Part shown: positions 40,275-54,075 of the stretch, in pieces
Layout: each line of letters begins with the position of its first letter
Numbering within the stretch: position 1 is the first letter of the stretch
NCBI GenBank assembly: GCA_963383645.1
Contig: OY726564.1
Location: forward strand, 109,824,540-109,888,539
Source: Muscardinus avellanarius
Taxonomy: Eukaryota; Chordata; Mammalia; Rodentia; Gliridae
DNA length: 64,000 nt
Reading direction: 5' to 3'
Made by a program: the position numbers and the translations under genes
The notes under the pieces: model-generated
Told to the model about the DNA's origin: nothing
What the model saw: the letters and a program-made list of their open reading frames with translations, nothing else
Databases searched by the model: none

Positions 40275-41254
40275 GATGTACCTGTGGGTGAAGTGACTTT
40301 GGGGCTACTTTGTGTGGGCTCCTGGGCCTCCCGTTTGATGCTGTTATCCTTGATTTTGGTGTTTGCAGGCAGCTCCATAGCTCTCTTATAGTCCCGAGAG
40401 GACTTGGGGATGCAGAGAACTCAACTTTGAGTCTCTTATTAAAACATGCAAGAATCAAATAAAGTATATCCCATACTTATAGTCACTGCATGGGCTTTTG
40501 GCTTCACACACAGTAGGAGTCCCAAGTCAGTGGAGCTGCTGGGCAAAAATGCCTCATCCCCAGTGCTGGGAAAGCGCAGCATTGAAATACTTAACAGTAT
40601 TTCCAAATGGGCTCATATCCCAGGGAGAATAGCAGGAGCTCCCTGGACCCCTTAGGAGAAGACTCCTTTAAAACGTTGATGAGTCGTATATCACGACCAC
40701 CTTCTGGAACCACTCTGCAAATCTCCCCAACCAGTTCACTCAAGGCTCTGGCCCATCAAGTACTGCACCCTCCATGAGGCCGTGAAGCCTGGAATAAATG
40801 TTCTATGCATGCCCATTGTTTCTGAAAGCACAGTGGCCTCAGATTGTTTCCTGTTTGTGACAGCAACTGTGCAGAAAAGAGTCAGAATTCTCTTAAGGAA
40901 CCCTGAGGTTTATGTCAGCAGACTTCTTTAGCATTAGTAAGCTCAATGGAGAATCATGTGGACTAGGGAGAGGATGATCAAGCAGCGCTTTCTTGTGTGA
41001 AGAACAAACCATTATTCTCTGAGAAGCATTTCCCATGTTTGTCCCCCAAAATAGATCAAAAGCTTCTCTGCCTTTTACTCATCAAACGAGAGTGCAAATC
41101 TTTTTGGAAAAGTCAAAATGTCCTCCCCATCCTCAATACATGGATTAATTATGAAGCCGAGACATCTTGCTCCTCCTCTAAAACCCAACACCTTTGGAAT
41201 CAGATAAAAGTGGGTTCAAATCCCAGCTTGCATAGCATGCTAGCTGTATGCCTT

Positions 41255-41458
41255 ATGGCTTATGTTGGTCAGCTTCCTGTTTGGGGACAAAATACTTGAA
41301 AAAATTAAAGGAGAAAAGATTTATTTGGATTCACAGATTCAGAGTTTTGGGTCCATAGTTGCTTGGCCACCAACACCATGGGCCTATGGTGAGGTTGAAC
41401 GTCATGGCAGAAGAAGGTATTGCAGAGGATAGCTGCTCAGCTCATGATAGTTGACATC

Positions 41459-41527
<69 letters not shown>

Positions 41528-41843
41528 AGAAAGGAAAAGAGGGAGAGATGAAAGGAGAGAGAGAGGAAGGGGAGGTAGAAGGGCAGGAGGAAGGGGATGG
41601 GGATAAGTTGTAGTACCCAAGGGCCCACCCTAAGGACCTACTTCTTTTAACTAGGTCCCGCTTCCTGCCATTTCCACCACCTCCCAATATCCCATTGAGT
41701 TAGGGATCCCTCTATTAACTAATCTACTGATTAGGTCAGAGCTCTCACTTCCAATCACTTCCCCAAAGCCCCGTCTCTACTGCACTGGGGACCAAACCTT
41801 CAGCACATGAGCCTTAGGGAACATTCTAGATTCAAATTGTAAT
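41255..41843 (-). mobile_element. MaLR (MST-like) solo LTR, minus strand, with GA expansion
   Basis: GGTCAGCTTCCTGTTTGGGG, GGGTCCATAGTTGCTTGGCC, CCACCACCTCCCAATATCCC and the end ACATTCTAGATTCAAATTGT. A GA microsatellite (41460-41577) has grown inside it. Confidence 0.7.
41460..41577. repeat. (GA)n purine tract
   Basis: A long GA array with one GGG interruption and a degenerate purine-rich extension. Confidence 0.97.
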
Positions 41844-42296
41844 GAGGTTACTGGTCTCACTTTCCTTGTCTATCAAACGGGTTGAATGGTTGAACTCCAT
41901 ATGCGTCGTGGTTAAAAGAGCTCTTGAGCCCGTCTCTATGAGAGTGCAGGTTCCATAAATCTTAGCTGTGGCTACAATTAAAACTATTCTGATGAGGATC
42001 TGATATGTGTTTGTTACCAGGATGTGGGCTTTAAAAACCTTTTGTCATTCATCCGTTCTAAACTACTAGAGGTAGGTCCATTAATTTCTCTACTTGATAT
42101 ATGAAGAAAGCAACTTACATAGTGATTGTTGTCGTTACTGTTCGTACTCTTGGTGATGGTCTCAGCGTGCATCCCGCAGAGGCATCTCTCTGAGAGGACC
42201 AGTGGAGCTGATGATTCCTGGAAAAGAAACAGCCCCTCTCACACTTGAAAGGGTCACTTCTAACCCCATGTGTCACCTGGGGAGCGTGTGCCCTGA

Positions 42297-42788
<492 letters not shown>

Positions 42789-43425
42789 TGACAGGGTACT
42801 GTGGAGCTCCGTGCTAGAGTTTTTTGTTGAGCTCATCCAGGTACCTAATTTGCTTAGATTTGCATGTTTGCATATTAAATCAAAGCGATGCATCCACAAT
42901 ACTCATGGTAAAATGATTCAGAAGTCACATCTGAGCTCCTGTGGAGTCTCTCAGCTAAAGGGAGGAAGTAGGTAGATAGTGAGGCGTGATGATTAGCAAT
43001 CGCCGAAGTCACTGATTGGAGAGTCCTTGAGCCTCCTGGGGGCCATCTTGGGGAGCTCAGTCCCGCCCATGTTGGCATGGGAGGTGGGCTGGCTCCCCTA
43101 ATTGATTTCCAAGCCTGAGACCACCTGTGGCTGGACTAGAAGGAACTTCTCAAGCAGATCCCAGAGGAAAGATCTGGCAACCTCAGGCTCAAGGGGCTGG
43201 TTTCCCGTCCATCACTCTGGCTCTAAGAATAAGACACCACTCTGTGCAGATCTTTCTGCCTTTTTTCATGCTGCTAGGTCATGACAGCCACCCCTCCTTT
43301 GCCTCTGCCACTCCCTGTCACGCAATGCATGGATCTAAAAGGACAAAGGAGAAAGGGACTGAGGTGGTCTTAGCTCATTTCCTAGTCCTCAGACTTCCTC
43401 AGGGACATTCAGGTCAGAGTGGGTC

Positions 43426-43458
43426 AAGACACACACACGCACACGCACATGCACACAT

Positions 43459-43494
<36 letters not shown>
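43426..43494. repeat. (CA)n microsatellite
   Basis: CACACACGCACACGCACATG start, then about 17 clean CA units. Confidence 0.97.
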
Positions 43495-43496
<2 letters not shown>

Positions 43497-44689
43497 CAAA
43501 ACAACAATACAACAATGAGAAACTAAAGGCAAGGAAACTCTGGGTGGGGGAAGTGGCTTCTGAGACTACACACAGGCAGTTTAGGGAATAAAACCCGCAG
43601 GAGCTGCAGCAGTGGGCTGAGTACCTGGTGGAGAGGTGTGCCCATCCAGGTGGGGTGATAATTGCTTTCTTTTTCCTCTTTGAAGGGACACCTGGTGTCT
43701 CACAGTTTGTTTCATAGGTGTTGCTCAGACCAACAGGAGGGATTTTTGTGCATGTGTTTCTCCTGCCTCTCCCACAGATATTTCACCTAGTGTTTGAAAA
43801 TACACGTTTTCACAGGAACCAAAAAAGAAAAATGAATTGTTCCTGTAGCCTACAAATTCCTCTTGAATCTGATAGAAGTGGCTATAGGAGGAGAGGAGAG
43901 AGAAAAGAGATCACTGGAAGTGCCTTGAAAGGAAGAAAGTTGGAGGGTCTGGGGTCTCCATGGAGACCCGAAGCTGCAGGGGCTTAAGTCAGTGCCAGCC
44001 CTCTCCTTACCCGCCCTAGTTTGTCTTCTCCATGACTGCTGGGGTTTCTACCTGCCTGGTAACAGTGGGGTCAGAGAACTCACCAGAACAATTCAAAGAA
44101 TCAGGCAGAGAAGAGCTTGGCAACAGAGGTGGGGTACAGCCTTACTTTATGGGGAAGTGGGGGGATCACACGCAAGATGAAGATGCTGGACAGAGTTTGT
44201 CCTCAATAACCCTCTTTCTGTATCCCCTGCTTGCCAAATGACAGCCCCTCTCTTTCTCCTTGTACCCATCTTCAGACAGAGAAAGAAAGTGAGAGAAAGA
44301 GAGAGGGCTTTGACTTCTAGACACATAGGCCAGAGGGTCCTAGCTAGAGTTCAGTCACTATCATGCACTCCTTCTCTTCTTTCTTCCCTAGACATAATCT
44401 GTCTTTGCCATTCTCTCTGTTCCTCTGTTTTCCCTTCTACTTTTGTTCTTCCATAGAGTGGAGACAAGGAGTGCAGGGGTGTGAGAGCTAAGATGAATGC
44501 TAGCTAAGTCATGACATTAGTAACTCTGCGTTTTTTTTCTGTCTACATCTCTGTTACCTATATCTTTGGGGTTACTTTATAGCCTCTTTGGTCGGATTGT
44601 CTCCCATCTGGTGGATTAGAAATCTCTGTCTCCATATTTCTGTCTAATCTATTATTCTGAAGAAACAAATCGGTCAAACCATTTAACCA

Positions 44690-45730
44690 ACTCAAGGAAA
44701 CCGAGCTCAGCATCTTGCACCCCAAACCCTCACCTGTTGTGCTTCCATCTCAGCGAATGCCACTTTCTTCCTTTACTTGACCAAACTGGAGAGTAGGAAT
44801 GGATGCTGCCTAGATTTTCCTTGTTATTCCTAATGTCTATTCCATTACCAAGAACAACAACTATCTCTAGAATCATCTTCTTTTTATAATATTCTTCTCA
44901 CTGCCTTACTATCCGTCAAATACCAGACTACCACATTATTACAGTAGCCCTTGTACTTGTCTCCCTATTAGACTACCCAGAGTTATCATCTAGCATGGAT
45001 TTCTGATCATATTTGTCTCAGTCAACATTCCCACTAATATAATGCACAACAACTGACCACACAACTTAGAAGAAGGAAAGTTTATTTGCTCACAGTGTTT
45101 GAAGATCTCAGGTTCGGTCCATGTGAGGCCAGGTCTTCAGGGCTCAGAACATGGCAGTGGGAAGCAGAGAGAGGGAAAGAGCAAGGCTCTGCTCTCACAT
45201 CATGGAGGCTGGAAGCCAGAGAGCCATCAAGGAAGGGGATTGAAGACAAGCACAGTTCCTAAGGCCACACCCACGGGACCCACCTTCTCCCACCTGCCTA
45301 GATAACTCCTCAGTAAATCCATCACAATATATTTACACATTGTTGAGATTATTCATGACTTTATTATGTAAGTTCTAACATTTATACATGATCTCTTCAG
45401 GGGGCATTCTGTATCTAACCATCACAATACTGCATCAAAGTGATTTAATGGCTCTGCAGATTGAATACAATCTAGAGCCCTGGTGCATCATTACAAGGCT
45501 ATTCAGGAGCCAATTTTTCTTCACTCCCGTGATTAGATTACTGTTACAACTCTGTCGCTTATACTCTATACTCCAAAATTTAACTCCGTGTCCCTCCTCA
45601 AACACAAGGCATTTTTCCTTAGGTATCTGGATCTTCATATTTCCAACTCTCTGTCTCAAGAATATCTGCTCCCACAGTCCTACTACTGGTGAAGTCCTAC
45701 TATTACATCAAGTGATAAGTTGATGCTCTA
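44690..45730 (+). repeat. LINE-2, split by a MaLR LTR
   Basis: TTATTACAGTAGCCCTTGTAC, CTTGTCTCCCTATTAGAC and TTTCTGATCAT end the left part. AAGTGATTTAATGGCTCTGC, AGATTGAATACAATCTAGAG and CCCACAGTCCTACTACTGG continue it after 45427. The order matches LINE-2 with the LTR removed. Confidence 0.75.
45014..45426 (-). mobile_element. MaLR (MST-like) solo LTR, minus strand, inside LINE-2
   Basis: It starts TGTCTCAGTCAAC and ends AACCATCACA (TG…CA). It is flanked by the near-identical 5-mers ATATT (45009-45013) and ATACT (45427-45431), the 5-bp duplication expected for ERVL/MaLR. Internal CTCACAGTGTTTGAAGATC and GGCCACACCCACGGGACCC fit the family. Confidence 0.85.
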
Positions 45731-46568
45731 GCATCAACACCTATCAAGAGTGATTCCTTTCTCCTTTAATTTAGGCATTTACCCATGTAACTTTATTGTA
45801 TGTGTGAAAACATCTTTTAATGTTACCTATTACAATTGTTTACTTGGTTCTTACCTATTTGGACAATGAGGAATTTTTTTTTTCTACAGAATTCCTAGAA
45901 TTATGATTGGTGGTGAGTTGATGAATTGAAATGAGTGAATTGGCAGGTAAAAAAATGAGTAAATTAATGTATAGATGAATTTGATTTGAAAGTTCAGCTG
46001 CTCTCCTTAGAAAAAAATAATGGTAAATATTGGAAAATTATTTTTTTTCTTTTTTGGACTTGGGACTAAGTCTTATAACAAATGTAGATTTCTCTTGGCA
46101 ATGCATAGTACATTGCAGCTAAGAAAAATGAAATTTCCTTTTTTATTTATTTTCTGAAGGACTCCTTCTTGATTCCTCTCTTCTACCCTCTTCCAACCTT
46201 CTGTGGTTAACTGTAGCCCGGGGTTCAAAGAGAAGAAGCTCTCATGGGGTAATATTAATCAAATATAGAAATTTAAAGCTTTTGAATAAGTGGCATTTGA
46301 AATCTTGGTCATCATATGTGTTTCTCCATACACCTTTGGATTGAAAATCTAACCATGTTGCTTCACTGTTAAGACTCTTTAATGACTTAGATTGCTCTTC
46401 AAATGTGAGGCTCTCCTTCCCTTGGTCCTCTTGCTCCTCCATGGTGTTGTCCTGGCTTCTCATTGCTGAGCATCACTTGGGCCCCTACTCTGTGTCTTTA
46501 CAGATAGACTCATCTTCTGATCTTTGCAGCTGACTTTAGAAGTCCAGTTGCATCCAGTACCAAGTCTT

Positions 46569-46785
46569 TTTTTTTTTTTTTTTTTTTGTGATACTGGAGG
46601 TGGAAACCAGGGTCTTTCTACCTCTGGGCTATACTCCTAGACCTATTTTCTATTTTATTTGGAAACAGGGTCTCACTAAGTTGTGTGCCTCACTGAGTAG
46701 CTGAGGCTGGCTTCGAACCTGTGTGATCCTCATGTCTTAGCCTCCCAAGCGCGAGGATTACAAGCGTGCGCCACCACGCCCGGCC
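46569..46785 (-). mobile_element. MEN-type SINE, minus strand, with target duplication
   Basis: T-tail, GTGATACTGGAGGTGGAAAC, GGAAACAGGGTCTCACTAAG, and the end GTGCGCCACCACGCCCGGCC. The duplication CAAGTCTT is at 46561-46568 and 46786-46793. Confidence 0.94.
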
Positions 46786-47029
46786 CAAGTCTTCTTAATA
46801 TTGTTTATTTTACCTGTAAAGCCATCCTAAATTTTTTGACCACATAACTTTTGATCTTCTTTCAGAGCCCTGTTGGTAGAGGTCTTCCCAAGCTCCTTAG
46901 TGACATCATCCACTTCCTTCCCTTCCTCTACCATACACAAGTATAGCACCTCCCTTTTTCCTTTGGGGCCCTTACAGTTGTGGTCATTGGCATATTCATA
47001 GGACTGTAGTTTTCTTGTTTATCGTCTGG

Positions 47030-47140
47030 CTGTTAGACTTATGAAGACAGGGGCCATATGTGTCTTGTATGTCATCACATCCTTAATACTTAGTAGCAGC
47101 AAAATGGCCCCTTGTAGGTGCTTAGCAAATAATTATTAAT
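47030..47140 (+). repeat. LINE-2 3' end
   Basis: GAAGACAGGGGCCATATGTG, CATCCTTAATACTTAGTAGC and TGTAGGTGCTTAGCAAATAA. Confidence 0.65.
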
Positions 47141-48134
47141 TGAGGTCTCTATCTAGCAGCAGATACAATTTCTTTTTTATTCTACTGATCTCAAAGAAAG
47201 TCTAGTTTTCTAGTTTTAAACCACACACCCTTTAATTCTGATTTGGTTTAGTCAGACAGGACAAAAAGTAAGAACTTGGCTGATGTACATGACGTTAATT
47301 AAGAGTACTTTATGGGAGAAGCCTGAAATGTCCGGTGAATCATGTTGAATTCAAGGCCTGACACTGTCCAGTCATTAGTTGGTGACTCTGAGCAAGTTAC
47401 CTAACTTCTGTGCCCAGCAGAGCCCTCCACTACAAATTATGACCATGTATCAAAGTGTTGGCCTCTAAAAGGGACTCGTGATTTATAAATTTCTGCCCAA
47501 GTGATGGCTGGAATCAAGAACAGGTTCCTCTTTTCTGGAAGCTCCAAACTATTCTAACCTATGATAGTCTATGGTAAGTTCAGAAGAACAAGACATTGAT
47601 GCTGGCTTTGGGTTCAGATATTTTAGATATTTGCAGTATTATCTCTTTCTTTTTCCTTCCTTCCCTCCTTCCTTTCTTTTGTTCTTCCTCTTCTCTTCTT
47701 TTCATTTTGAATTTTGTGCTAAACTTTTCAAGAACAGCAAGGTTTCCTTTCTCTTTTTTACCAGTTAGGTATGGGCATAGTGATCGTGGAAAAGGGAGAG
47801 ATGAATACTAAGAAATGGCCAATGCTGCAAATATAGTTGACCTGGAGTAAAAGCTCAGATCTTGGCTGGCTTGGAGAAGACCCTCCAGCCTGACCTGGGG
47901 TTGAGGAGGCAGGGCCCCACCAAGGGGACAGTACCCTAGCAGAATCTACTCTTTCACAAGAGAATTGCCTCGATCACAAGTTGTGATCTAAAGGATCTAA
48001 TTTTATCTCTTTGTCCTTTTGCTAAATAGTAGACACCTCCATGAAGCCACTGCATGTAAAGAATTGTGCTGGGCTCTGTGGCCTTTAGAGGGTTTCACAT
48101 AAGACTCAACCCTGTCATTCAAAGACAATAATAA

Positions 48135-48350
48135 TTGCTGGCATTTATTGATGACTAATGTGTACCAGGTACTGTGTATATTATTTCACTTGGCATGTAT
48201 TATTCCATTTAATTTTCACACTCCTCTATTAAGAAAGTGTTATTTTTGTCTCAGTTTATCACTGAGCAAGCTGAGCTTATGTAATGTGCCCAAGGTCACA
48301 GGGCAGTGTTTGGCAAAGCTGGAGTTCTCCTCCAGGGCAGACTGACCTAG
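48135..48350 (-). repeat. MIR-like relic
   Basis: GCATTTATTGATGACTAATG, TATTCCATTTAATTTTCACAC and TGTGCCCAAGGTCACAGGGC in antisense MIR order. Confidence 0.65.
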
Positions 48351-48927
48351 AGCTCAGTTCTTAGCTTTTGTACCACATGACCTCTCCTATTCATAGTCTA
48401 CTAAGAAAGAGATGCCTAGTGCCTAATTGAAGCCCAAGGCAGGAGTGCATAAATGCCGCAAGTGGGTTGCAAGGTCTGTTGAAGGAATGCAAAGGAAATT
48501 CTGGGGCAGGAGGAAGAGGGCAGAGAAGGAGCCTAAAGAGGCATTAGAGATGGGCAAAGTGGCTCTGGGCAGAGTTAAGAGTGGTAAAGGCACGCCACTC
48601 AGAGGTGTGTGGTGAACAGTTCGTGCTGTTCCTGGAACAAGTGCTGGGAGCCATGGAGTGCCACATGAGGGATGTGGAGGGGGAAGTATGACTTGCTTCC
48701 CAGGTGACATCTCTGAGCCACCGGGATGAACTATTATGCTCAATACGGAGGGATACCCCAGAGGCCCCATAGGGCTCAGCCTTCCCAGGAACCATCTCAT
48801 GGCAACAAAAACATGGTGAAGCAATAATTTAATTTAATCTGGAAATAACTTAGCCCTGATGCGCTGTGTCTTGGTTCAGATGGCTCAACCCTGGCTTCCC
48901 AACGCTCACTCTTTGTTCTCTGTGCAG

Positions 48928-49061
48928 CTCTTGCAGGAAGCCACCATGAGCTCTCTCTGGTGCTCAGGGACTGGAGACGTCATCGAGGACTGGTGTCGGT
49001 GTGACTCCACTGCTTTTGGAGCCGATGGACTACCCACCTGTGCGCCTCTTCCACAGCCTGT
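48928..49061 (+). CDS. ASTN1: ASTN1 exon D: EGF-like module between MACPF and FnIII
   Basis: A 134-nt exon after CTCTGTGCAG. It is in phase 0 and encodes [20 protein letters not shown], then [20 protein letters not shown] and LPQPV. Four cysteines (WCSG, WCRC, PTC) form a small EGF-like, disulphide-rich unit that in astrotactins sits between the MACPF and fibronectin type III domains. The donor is GTACGG, weaker than average because the intron bases are GTAC rather than GTAAG or GTGAG. It is chosen because the next exon must supply the last base of the valine codon, giving a phase 2 intron. An alternative GT two bases upstream would break the frame. Confidence 0.95.
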
Positions 49062-49089
49062 GTACGGTTCCCTTTCTCTGCCTCTCTCT

Positions 49090-49400
49090 TGCATGAATGA
49101 CGCAGCATCAACAGTATTGAGTGTTTACTCCTTGTAAGACAACAGGCTGGGTACTGGGGATCAGAAAGAACATGGCACAGTATCTGTCTTCAGGGAGCTT
49201 TCAGTCTACAAGGAGAGGCTGGCACACAAATCGAAAGAGTGTGGCCTGTGTTGTAGACATGTTTAAAGAAAGCATGAAGAGGAGCTGGTTATGTCTGAAT
49301 TGGGGCCAGAGTGAAGGCTTCATGGACGAGGTGGATGAGACGGCATGGTTAGAAGACAGTAGGGTAGGAGTGTTGTTGAAAAGAGGAAGTTAGAGATCTC
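49090..49400 (-). repeat. LINE-2 relic, minus strand
   Basis: AGTGTTTACTCCTTGTAAGAC, CTGGGTACTGGGGATCAGAA and TTCAGGGAGCTTTCAGTCTAC are typical antisense LINE-2 phrases. Confidence 0.65.
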
Positions 49401-49629
49401 CAGTGAGATCTGCACTAGACTAACAACATTGCCATTTATCAAGCACTTACCTGGTGCCAGACACTATTTGGGACAATTAGGTATTGCTGTCACTCCCCTT
49501 TAATAAGCAGGGAAATGGGCTCAAATGAATTAAATAATGTACAAGGTGTTAAAGCAGGAAGCGGGGCCATGATGAAGAAACCATGTCCTCAACCATTATA
49601 ATATGGAGAAGATAAAATTGTGAAATAAT

Positions 49630-49940
49630 TTAGTGTAGCGCCAACAGGGCATAGTAAGTAATTGACTGTGGAGATGAAGAGGAAGGAGAAGCACAGATTA
49701 AACTTAAGGCTTATGACCTGGCTGGGAAGAAGAATAGACTTCAGTGGAGAAAGGAGGCATCAGGATGTTCAGGCTTGAGGAAGGGACTGATTCCATTTGG
49801 GCTTGGCAAGGAGCCCTGGTGGGGTCATTCTGTAGATGTTCATCAGGCGGAGAAAAATATGGAGCTTTGTGAAAAAGCTAGCACTAGAGATAAGATTCCC
49901 ATCAGTCCCAAAGAAATAGAACCACAGCTCAAAGAAAGGA
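49630..49940 (-). repeat. LINE-2-like relic, minus strand
   Basis: AGTAATTGACTGTGGAGATG, TTAAGGCTTATGACCTGGC and AAGAATAGACTTCAGTGGAG; weakly LINE-2-like. Confidence 0.4.
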
Positions 49941-50018
49941 TGCTCTGGAACAAGTATTAGCTAGGAAGAGCAGAGGACTGGAGATGAACATTAGGGGGTG
50001 TTAAAATTTGAGGGTTGA

Positions 50019-50206
50019 GCCGGGCGTGGTGGCGCACGCTTGTAATCCCCGCGCTTGGGTGGCGGAGACAGGAGGATCGTGCAGGTTCGAAGCCAGCCAC
50101 GCTGGCGTAAGAGACCCTGTTTCAAAAAAATATAAAATAGGTCTGGGAGTGTAGCCCGGAGGTAGAAGGGCTTCCAGGAACCCCAGTACCACCAAAAAAA
50201 AAAAAA
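50019..50206 (+). mobile_element. Young MEN-type SINE with 14-16 bp target duplication
   Basis: CCGGGCGTGGTGGCGCACGC, TAATCCCCGCGCTTGGG, GTCTGGGAGTGTAGCCCGG and GGGCTTCCAGGAACCCCAG, then an A-tail. AAAATTTGAGGGTTGA is repeated at both ends (50003-50018 and about 50208-50223). CpG-rich and little changed. Confidence 0.97.
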
Positions 50207-51464
50207 AAAAATTTGAGGGTTGAAGAGGATAAAAGGATGCAAAGGTCCCTGGGAATAAAGTTCTCCATATCCTTCCCCTCAAAGAAGGCTAATTGAATTG
50301 GCCAGACAGAAGGGCCAGAGCTCAAGGCAGGAACCCAGCTTAGCCACTAATATGGCCCCTGCCATGGAAATTAAGCCACAGAAATACTGAATCTGCCCCA
50401 CCAAAGGGTGCTAGGGGGACAGTCCAGTGCATCATCACCTCTAGAAGTTGGTAAGGCAAAGAAAGCCCAAAACAAGAGCAGGGCCTGAGATCAGTGGAGG
50501 GCTGAGTAAGCAGGAGCTGCCGGCAAAACTAGCAAGTAGAGGCTGCCTTTGGCCTGTTTCATGGCATGAAAGGCTAGAACTGAGCAAGGAGGAAATGGAG
50601 AGAGAGCATCATTACAAGCCAGTATCTTCCCACCTAAGGCCTTCCTTTTCCTACAGAGGTGGTGTTTGATATGCTAAGCATATTCTTGCTCTTTATATTC
50701 ATAACTTAGATCTCTGGAATAGAAAGAGAACCAAGTTCATAATTAATAGAAGTCTTTTCATGTAGTAATCAGGGAGCCACTACAATATGACGGCTGTTAG
50801 ACTGGTTGATCAGGTAAAAAAAAAAAAAAAAAGCTTCCTTGGAAATATAACACTGAAGCCACCAAACAGATATCAGATGGATACAAGGTATAGTCACCAT
50901 GACCCAGGACTGATTTTATTTCTAAACTTGCATTTACTAGATGTAATAGCCAAGGGTCAAGTTGGACTAAAATAGCATAAACAGGAAATGTCTATTAAGG
51001 ACTTCACTTTTCTTGTCAACTTTAATCACTTCTTCCAGCAACAGACCCTTTTTCTCACATTTTAATTGGTAGTTGGAAATGGAAATGTACTCCAATTTTA
51101 CATGAGTCTGCGTAAATCATACATGCTTCTGTTTCTTGGTAGGGCCTGTCCTCATTCATATTTTCACAGAATTCAAGTTCTCAGAAGGCTTAGTTACTTA
51201 CTTAAGCTTCCTAATTCTTTTTTTTTTCAAAATAGCATTCTGCATATGACTCTCATTAATGAATTTGTCAATATCCGCACTGTTCTGGGTCTATTCCATC
51301 CTAATGTCATATGCAAAGTATGCACTCCTTCATAGTAGCCACTAGCAGAAGAACATGTGTTTTTTATTATCTTCCCACTACTTGGACTCCTTGCCCTTGC
51401 TCCCACAGTGTCCCGTGATTTCTTGTTGAAGATTTCAGTCACATGTATAAGTGTATAATTCTAT

Positions 51465-51590
51465 TATCTGCTAAGTTCTATGAAAGAAGAGATTGGAGGG
51501 AGCTTGTACACCACCACATTCCTAGCATCAAGCACAGTCTTTTAAATAATAGGTAAATAAATAGGTATATTTGTTGAGTTGAAGTCGAAC
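51465..51590 (+). repeat. LINE-2 3' end
   Basis: GCTAAGTTCTATGAAAGAAG, CATTCCTAGCATCAAGCACAG and GGTAAATAAATAGGTATATTTG. Confidence 0.6.
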
Positions 51591-52618
51591 ATGGTAGATG
51601 GTTCGGAGTGATCCACTCACAGCATCTTGCCCATTGATCATAGAGACCAAGGAGAGGCACCTGAACATGATTTGAGAGTAGGAGGCCCAAGTTGCAGATG
51701 GTTGTAAGACACGGGAACCAAGGACAGGGGCGAATAATAGGCATCCTTACAAGGGAGGGAGGCTGGAGTGAGCATCAACTGGGAAAATTCTCAAAATACA
51801 GTGGTCTAGGAAGAAATGGGGATTTGGAAGCAAAAGGGAAACCTGAGCCTTGTAAAAAGAAGTCGGAACAAGGCAGAGAATTGAAACCACTTGGATAATT
51901 ATGAGATCCACACCAGTGGATGTCAGTACTGATCAGGGAGTCTCTAAAAGGCATGGTTAGGAGGTGGCAAAGCGAGACAGTGATCGAAGTGGGCAACTCA
52001 TAGAGAGCAAGGAGATTTTGTAATGGGAAAATCAAGTAGAAACTAGAATTAGAAACCAGCATATCCACAGAAACCCAAGAGCAAACATAGAAACTGAAAT
52101 CAGTACCTTAGCAGGCAGGCATAGGACATTGCCCAAGGAGAAATTGCTGTGTTACCAACTTTCTCCTGCCTTGTAGCCTCCTATGTGTGTTACTTCCAAA
52201 CTGAGCTTGAGAAAAAAGATTTGTTGGTATGCACAGCAAGAGGGAAAGTAGGGGTGGGCAGGACAGAGCCCTTGCATGGCCCTAGCAATGCAAGGTTCAC
52301 TGGAGTTCGATCTTAGTGGGATGTTAGATGGGCCTGACACATGTATTCTCCTAAGAGCTCTCAAGAGTAAGTCTAAAAATTATATTTTCAAGCCATATAA
52401 AGGAGTGCTCCACAAAAAGCCCTATCCTTGAAACATGCAACATGCATCCATTCATTTATCTTGACTCATCCTCTACTTAGTTATTTACAAATATTTATTG
52501 AGTTCTTAACCTGTAACAGGCACTGAGATGAATAAATCAAAGATATCAAGGATCATGAAGAACCTGCGTACCTAGTAAGAGACAAACTCTCAATGAGATC
52601 ATTTTAGCAGTTTGTTAG

Positions 52619-52909
<291 letters not shown>

Positions 52910-53878
52910 TAGTAAAAATAAAAATAAAACAAAAAAAAAATGCCCTGCCTCGTGGTGGCTTTGCTCCAAGACCCCAGAATCTTGGACCAGTGCAGAAGGA
53001 GCAGGGAGAAAAAATAGCTTTCAATTCTAAGTAGCAGCCATCTTGACCATTTAAGAGTTTTTGCATGGGGAGCCTCTGACAAAGTCTTGTTTTGATTTTG
53101 CTTTTCTTTTTGTTTATAAAAGAGGTGTCCATTTCATTGCCTCTAGGCATACTCACCAAGAAACAACAATACAGTACACTAGTTATCCTAGCCCACAATT
53201 AGGAAACAATCCTCTGCTAACCACTGCCATGATTACAGAAAAAAATTCCTTTGCTAATAACCCCCTCCAGGCAAAAGCATCTGCGAACACATGGGCCTGC
53301 TCCATGTCTTGTCCTAAAGCAAACTCTGCTTCTGTTAGGTCTGGCTAAGAGAGGGAAGCCTCAAATGATGGAAACACCCCATGAAAAATGGTCCATGCTC
53401 TCTTATTTCACTGTCCACACATAGGGAAATATCAGCGTAAAGACTCTGTAAGATGTTTCCATGAGATCCCCAATAAGATGGTGGCAATCCACCCTCAGAT
53501 TCAGGGTAAATAGGCTGCTGGGGAACCTGTTGCTGAGGATGGAGCCACCAGCAGCTGCCTTCGGGCATGGAGTGATGTCTACTGCTTCTTCTGAGGCTCT
53601 TGTTCTGGTGTGCACAGGTATTGTCTATGTATGGCAAGGACCACTGACCAGAATAGCCATTCTCTGTTCATCCCCAGAATGGTCCATGAGCCTTCACAGA
53701 TATTTTGTGTACATTTTGCCTTCCTCATTTCTAAACGAACTCTGGACAAATGGTTCTAAATAAAATAATATATGGTCCAAAACATTAAAAAAGAAACAGT
53801 TTGGGGAAAAAAGTAGTCAGAAAAGATCATTCCTTCTAGGTCTCCTTTCTTCAAAAGGAATTTAAGAAGACAGGGAGA

Positions 53879-54075
53879 GCCAGGTGTGTTGGTGCACACT
53901 TATAATCCCAGTACTTGGAAGGCTGAGACAGGAGAATCTTAAGTTCAAGGATAGCCTCAGCAAGTTTGTGAGACTGTCATCAACCTAGTGAGACCCTGTT
54001 TCCAAAAATAAATAAATAATATAGGGCTGGGGTGTAGCCTGGAGATAGAATGCTGGGTTCCATTCCAAGTATCAC
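53879..54075 (+). mobile_element. MEN-type SINE
   Basis: GCCAGGTGTGTTGGTGCAC, CTTATAATCCCAGTACTTGG and GGGCTGGGGTGTAGCCTGG. The A-tail has become the purine tract that follows. Confidence 0.9.
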
